Below, piece by piece: positions 13,552-17,257 of a stretch of DNA of 17,257 nucleotides. The DNA is from G001797105 sp964528155 (GTDB lineage Bacteria; Chloroflexota; Anaerolineae; Anaerolineales; E44-bin32), in the NCBI GenBank assembly GCA_964528155.1, contig CAZGRL010000076.1:1-17257 (forward strand), in the 5' to 3' direction. A program made the position numbers and the translations under genes. Position 1 is the first letter of the stretch; every line of letters starts with the position of its first letter. The notes beneath the pieces were generated by a model that was not told the origin of the DNA, did not search any database, and worked only from the letters and a program-made list of their open reading frames with translations.

Positions 13552-13557
13552 TATAAT
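13552..13557 (+). promoter_or_regulatory. -10 box upstream of the kinase gene
   Basis: A perfect TATAAT lies 34 bases before GTG 13591. No good -35 is found at 16-18 bp, only weak matches. With the AAAGGAG ribosome site at 13576-13582 it argues that translation starts at 13591 rather than at the upstream in-frame ATG 13462, which would lie before the transcription start. Confidence 0.5.
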
Positions 13558-13590
13558 GGGGTCGCAAGCGGCGCCAAAGGAGCCACAAGC

Positions 13591-16500
13591 GTGCACGCGA
13601 CGCCGGGGATGACCCTGGTCGGGAGGCGTTACCAGCTCCTCAACGAACTTGGGGCTGGCGGCATGGGGAAGCTTTACCGCGCCGTCGACCGTCTCAGCGG
13701 AAGGACGCTGGCGCTAAAACGCGTGGCCACACCGAATGGGCACCCTCAAGGGATGTCCTCGGGTGTGAACGGGGACTCGGCCCGCCTGGCTTTAGCTCAA
13801 GAATTTCGCCTGCTTGCCTCGCTCCACCACCCCAACGTCATCAATGTCCTCGACTACTGGTTCGATGAATCAGGCCAACCTTTCTTCACGATGGAATTGC
13901 AGGAAGGTGCCCAGACCATCGTGGAAGCCGGCAAGGGCCAGCCGCAGGCTGTTCAGGTTGATTTGCTCGTCCAGCTGTTTCAAGCGCTGGCGTATGTTCA
14001 TCGACGCGGGATCATCCATCGCGACCTGCAGCCGGGCAACGTCCTGGTCAAGGGCGGTCAGGTCAAGGTCGTGGATTTCGGCGTGTCGATCACGCGCGAG
14101 CGTCCGGTCGAGAACGTCGCCGGGACATTGTCCTACATAGCGCCCGAGGCGCTGCGCGGAGAGGGCGTCACGGAGGCCTCCGACCTGTACGCGGTAGGAA
14201 TCATCGCCTATGAGCTGCTCTCCGGACACAAACCCTACGTTGCCAAGGATGTTCATCAACTCGTCACCCAGATTCTGAATACACAACCGGAGCTTTCCGG
14301 GTTCGGTCTCACACATGACCAGGAAGCCGTCCTCGCTCAACTCCTCGATAAGAAACCCACGGCTCGATTCGCCACCGCCGAGATGGCCATGGAAGCCTTG
14401 TGCCGGGCGTGGGGGCTGCCGCAGCCTCAAGAGACGCCGCTCATCCGCGAAAGCTACCTGCAAGCGGCCAAGCTCGTCGGCCGTCACACCGAACTGGCCC
14501 AGTTGACATCGGCCCTTGACGACATGCTCGGTCGAAGCGGGAGCTCGTGGCTGGTCGGAGGGGAAAGCGGCGTCGGGAAATCCCGATTGCTTGAGGAGTT
14601 GCGCGCCCAGGCCCTGGTCAAAGGCGCGCTCGTCCTGCGCGGTCAGGCCGTTCGCGAGGGCGGGGCGCCCTTCCAGGTCTGGCGCGACGTCGTCCGTTGG
14701 GTAGCATTGATCTCAGACCTGGACGATTTCGAAGCAGGCGTTGTCAAGGCCTTGATCCCGGACGTCGGCAGTCTGCTCGGGCGCGAAGTCGATGACGCTC
14801 CGCAGCTCGAGCCCGAAGCGGCGTTGGCGCGGCTCTTGACCGTGGTCCAGGACGTCTTCTTGCGGATGAAACAGCCGGCGGTCATCATCCTCGAAGACGT
14901 TCACTGGGCTGGAAGCAACAGCCTGACATTGCTCAGCCGGCTTAACCGCGTGATTGAACGGCTTCCGGTCCTGATCGTGGGAAGCTTCCGGGATGATGAG
15001 CGCCCGGAGGTGAGCTCCCTCCTGCCCCGCATGCACGAGATCCATCTCCGCCGTCTCAAAAGCGATTCCATCGCCGAGTTGTGCGAGGCGATGCTCGGTC
15101 CCGCCGGCCACCAACCCCAGGTCATCGCGCTGCTGCAGAAGGAAACGGAGGGCAATCCACTCTTCCTGGTCGAGGTCATCCGGGCCCTGGCGCAAGAGGC
15201 CGGTCAGCTCAGCCTGGTCGGCAAGAAGGATTTGCCGGTCCAGGTATTCACCGGCGGCATGCAGCGGATCATCGCCAATCGCCTGAGCAAGATCCCGGCG
15301 AGGTCGCGCGCGCTTCTCTACTTTGCGGCCGCCATCGGCCGGCAGCTCGACCTGGAGCTTTTGCGCGTCATCGCCCCAGATGTCCCCCTCGACACCTGGT
15401 TGACGGTGTGCGCCAACGCCGCCGTACTCGAGCTCCAGGATGGTGAATGGCGCTTTGCGCATGACAAGATACGCGATGCGCTTTCGAGCGAGATTCCCAT
15501 AGACAAGCGGCCGGCGCTTCACACACGGATCGCCGAGGCGATCGAGTCCATCCGCCCCGATTCACCGGACCAGGCGGCAGCCCTCGCACACCACTGGCAT
15601 CTCGCGGGTAACCTGATCAAGGAGGGTACGTATTGCGGCCTAGCCGGAGCCCAGGCGCTCAAGAACGGAGCTTATAAGGAAGCGATCGCATTCCTCACCC
15701 GTGCCCTGGAAATCGTCGGACCGGGGGGAACGCCCGAGCAGCCTCGGTCGCATCTGGAGCTACTGCTGGGCGAGGCGCACAACGGCCAAGGGCAATTGAA
15801 GGAGGCTCGCCTGCACTTCGGTCGGGCGCTGGAAATATTGGGCTGGCCCGTGCCAAGCTCGCAAGCAGGTTTGATTCTTGGGCTGCTGGGGCAAGTCCTG
15901 GTCCAGGCTATTCACCGGATCTGGCCGCCGCGGACCGGCCGGTCGGCCTCCGCCCGGCGCGAGGAGCGTCTCGAGGCGACGCGTGCCTACGAGCACCTGC
16001 TGGCGATCGCTCATTTCGCCAACGAGACGCTGCTCTCCCTCTACGCCGGGCTGCGCTCGCTTAACCTGGCCGAAGATGCCGGGCCGATCTCGCCCGAACT
16101 GGCACGGTCCTACGCCAGCATGTGCTATGCCGCCGGACTCGTGCCGCTCCGCTCGATAGCCGAGGACTACCGCCGACGCGCCTTGCGAACTGCCGCTGAA
16201 TTGAAAGAGCTGCCGGCGATGGGCTGGGCTCTGTTCGTCTCCGGTTATTACTACACCGGCCTTGGCTGGTGGGATCGGTCCGGGAAAGAGATCACCCAGG
16301 CGCTCGAGATCTACCAACGTCTGGGAGATCTGCGGCGACAGGGAGAGGCAACCTCCGTCCGGTCCTACACAGCCTATTTCAAGGGTGAATTCGAAGAGGG
16401 CTCGAACTCATACGTCGGACTGTATGAGGCGGCGCGCAAGCGCGATGATGCCCAGCAGCAGGCGTGGGGACTTGACGGCCAGGCGATGCACTTGCTCCGC

Positions 16501-17121
16501 ATGGGGAGGACCGACCAGGCACTGGCGTTGCTCAAGGTCGCCGAGCCGTTGTTCGCGACGATCAACGATCGAGTCGAGGAACTTCAGCACCATGGCCTCC
16601 ACGCCCTGGCGCACCTGCGTCGGGGCGAACTGGAGCCGGCGCGCGACCACGCAGACCAGGCCGAGAAGATGATCTCTCAATCCCGTCCCTCGGCGCCTTA
16701 CGCCATCGACGGCTACTCGACGGTCGTCGAGGTATATCTGTCTCTGTGGGAATCGGCCAGCAAAACCGAGGAGCACAAGGAAGCGATGCGGATGGCGCGA
16801 AAGGCCCTCGGCCACCTGGAAGATTTCGCCCGTGTCTTTCCCGTAGGGAGACCGCGATATTGGCTGTGGAAAGGATTGGCCGAGTGGCTGGCTGGAAACC
16901 GTAGTCGAGCCCAACGCTCATGGCAACAGTGCGTGAACCTCGCCTCGCGTCTGAAGATGCCGTACGAGGAGGCTCTGGGCCACTACGAGATCGGCCGCCA
17001 TCTTACAGCTTCTGATCAGGTAAGGGACGAGCATCTCGATCGCGCCTGCGCTCTGTTCTCCCAATTGAGCGCGGCCTACGACTGGGCGCACGCCAAACTG
17101 GCCCTCGAAGGGCCGGCCTAG
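13591..17121 (+). CDS. Ser/Thr protein kinase fused to AAA-type ATPase and TPR-like region
   Basis: A 1176-aa cytoplasmic signalling protein of the kinase-ATPase-TPR type (PknK-like). Kinase domain, about residues 14-275: glycine loop G21-AGGMG26, K43 in LALK, helix-C Glu in QEFRLL, HRD143-145, N150, DFG162-164, APE184-186. The catalytic loop reads HRDLQPGN, with Q147 where Ser/Thr kinases have Lys. ATPase domain, about 300-560: Walker A G324-ESGVGKS331 and a Walker B region VIILEDVHW (431-439), typical of STAND/LuxR-associated ATPases. From about 590 to the end are helical repeats of TPR or MalT-like type. There is no membrane span and no C-terminal DNA-binding domain. Start: GTG 13591 with AAAGGAG eight bases upstream and a TATAAT box; the frame is also open to ATG 13462 (1219 aa). 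A 6-bp hairpin lies within its last codons (17100-17114). Ligand and targets are unknown. Confidence 0.93.
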   Translation: MHATPGMTLVGRRYQLLNELGAGGMGKLYRAVDRLSGRTLALKRVATPNGHPQGMSSGVNGDSARLALAQEFRLLASLHHPNVINVLDYWFDESGQPFFTMELQEGAQTIVEAGKGQPQAVQVDLLVQLFQALAYVHRRGIIHRDLQPGNVLVKGGQVKVVDFGVSITRERPVENVAGTLSYIAPEALRGEGVTEASDLYAVGIIAYELLSGHKPYVAKDVHQLVTQILNTQPELSGFGLTHDQEAVLAQLLDKKPTARFATAEMAMEALCRAWGLPQPQETPLIRESYLQAAKLVGRHTELAQLTSALDDMLGRSGSSWLVGGESGVGKSRLLEELRAQALVKGALVLRGQAVREGGAPFQVWRDVVRWVALISDLDDFEAGVVKALIPDVGSLLGREVDDAPQLEPEAALARLLTVVQDVFLRMKQPAVIILEDVHWAGSNSLTLLSRLNRVIERLPVLIVGSFRDDERPEVSSLLPRMHEIHLRRLKSDSIAELCEAMLGPAGHQPQVIALLQKETEGNPLFLVEVIRALAQEAGQLSLVGKKDLPVQVFTGGMQRIIANRLSKIPARSRALLYFAAAIGRQLDLELLRVIAPDVPLDTWLTVCANAAVLELQDGEWRFAHDKIRDALSSEIPIDKRPALHTRIAEAIESIRPDSPDQAAALAHHWHLAGNLIKEGTYCGLAGAQALKNGAYKEAIAFLTRALEIVGPGGTPEQPRSHLELLLGEAHNGQGQLKEARLHFGRALEILGWPVPSSQAGLILGLLGQVLVQAIHRIWPPRTGRSASARREERLEATRAYEHLLAIAHFANETLLSLYAGLRSLNLAEDAGPISPELARSYASMCYAAGLVPLRSIAEDYRRRALRTAAELKELPAMGWALFVSGYYYTGLGWWDRSGKEITQALEIYQRLGDLRRQGEATSVRSYTAYFKGEFEEGSNSYVGLYEAARKRDDAQQQAWGLDGQAMHLLRMGRTDQALALLKVAEPLFATINDRVEELQHHGLHALAHLRRGELEPARDHADQAEKMISQSRPSAPYAIDGYSTVVEVYLSLWESASKTEEHKEAMRMARKALGHLEDFARVFPVGRPRYWLWKGLAEWLAGNRSRAQRSWQQCVNLASRLKMPYEEALGHYEIGRHLTASDQVRDEHLDRACALFSQLSAAYDWAHAKLALEGPA

Positions 17122-17257
17122 CCGTCTCCCGCCGTCCACGGACATCGATCGGGTCCCAGGAAACTTGACATAAGGGAACAGATCGCGGATGTTCCCCCTC
17201 TTCCCAGAGAGCGTGTGAATGAATTGCCGGACCCTCCTCAAGATGAAGCTTGTATGG
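17122..17257. other. Window end, no gene recognised
   Basis: The 136 bases after the kinase stop contain no credible coding start. A TTGACA at 17165-17170 has no convincing -10 partner (the bases 17 further on read GATGTT), so a promoter is not called. Confidence 0.4.

Noticed and set aside
14713..15522. 269-aa minus-strand open frame inside the kinase gene
   Set aside because: Antisense to the ATPase domain region of a clearly coding gene; no recognisable motifs.
13431..17170. AAACTTGACA present before and after the kinase gene, as a possible element boundary or paired promoters
   Set aside because: Only 10 bases match, neither has a good -10 at 16-18 bp, and there is no target duplication or transposase; probably chance.
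1..17257. CRISPR array, prophage or insertion sequence
   Set aside because: No regularly spaced direct repeats, no transposase, integrase or phage structural genes were found on either strand.

Overview
The window is a high-GC bacterial chromosomal segment, with no phage or plasmid genes and no transposase. Protein style (a UspA-like protein opening with a CPTRGGEAS-type strand, a short CstA, pairs of Get3/ArsA-like ATPases, and a very large kinase-ATPase-TPR protein) suggests a member of the Chloroflexota, perhaps Anaerolineae. That placement is inference from gene style, not a phylogeny.

Layout. (1) 1-3333: the C-terminal end of a trehalose-6-phosphate phosphatase (+), then on the minus strand a universal stress protein and, upstream of it, an SLC13/ArsB/NhaD-type ion transporter with an extra extracytoplasmic domain. 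A 626-bp divergent intergenic region follows, with a plausible sigma70 promoter for (2) cstA at 3334-5121, a carbon-starvation/pyruvate or peptide permease, closed by a 12-bp GC hairpin. (3) 5254-10091: the most interesting part. It holds two related thioredoxin-fold small proteins (one with CxxC, one without any cysteine), a short protein with a hydrophobic VPILPPYY core, two different ArsA/Get3-type ATPases overlapping by 4 bp, an unknown 161-aa protein, a convergent single-span membrane protein, and a second copy of the VPILPPYY protein. (4) 10141-11868: an SDR-fold protein lacking the usual Tyr/Lys catalytic pair, coupled to a ketopantoate reductase (panE). (5) 11869-12121: a convergent intergenic region packed with hairpins, including a perfect 25-bp inverted repeat. 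(6) 12122-12964 (-): an FTR1-type iron permease. (7) 13296-13367 (-): a tRNA with anticodon CAU and a good promoter. (8) 13591-17121 (+): a Ser/Thr kinase fused to an AAA-type ATPase and a long TPR-like region.

The candidate system is the ArsA-pair cluster. The first ATPase keeps the Switch I aspartate but has a changed Switch II. The second keeps the DTAPT Switch II start but has lost the Switch I aspartate. Both lack all cysteines, so neither the arsenite site of ArsA nor the zinc clasp of Get3 can be present. I infer an obligate heterodimer that handles a hydrophobic client, with the small VPILPPYY proteins as candidate clients or membrane partners, and the thioredoxin-fold pair and CP-motif protein as accessory factors. 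No function of this set is known to me.

Transcription appears modular: 5834-8484 (possibly to 9012) looks like one operon with tight spacing, 10141-11868 another, and the transporter-UspA pair a third. Hairpins at 419-478, 5153-5179, 9026-9065 and 11869-12053 lie at gene ends, but none carries a good U-tract, so terminator calls are moderate at best.
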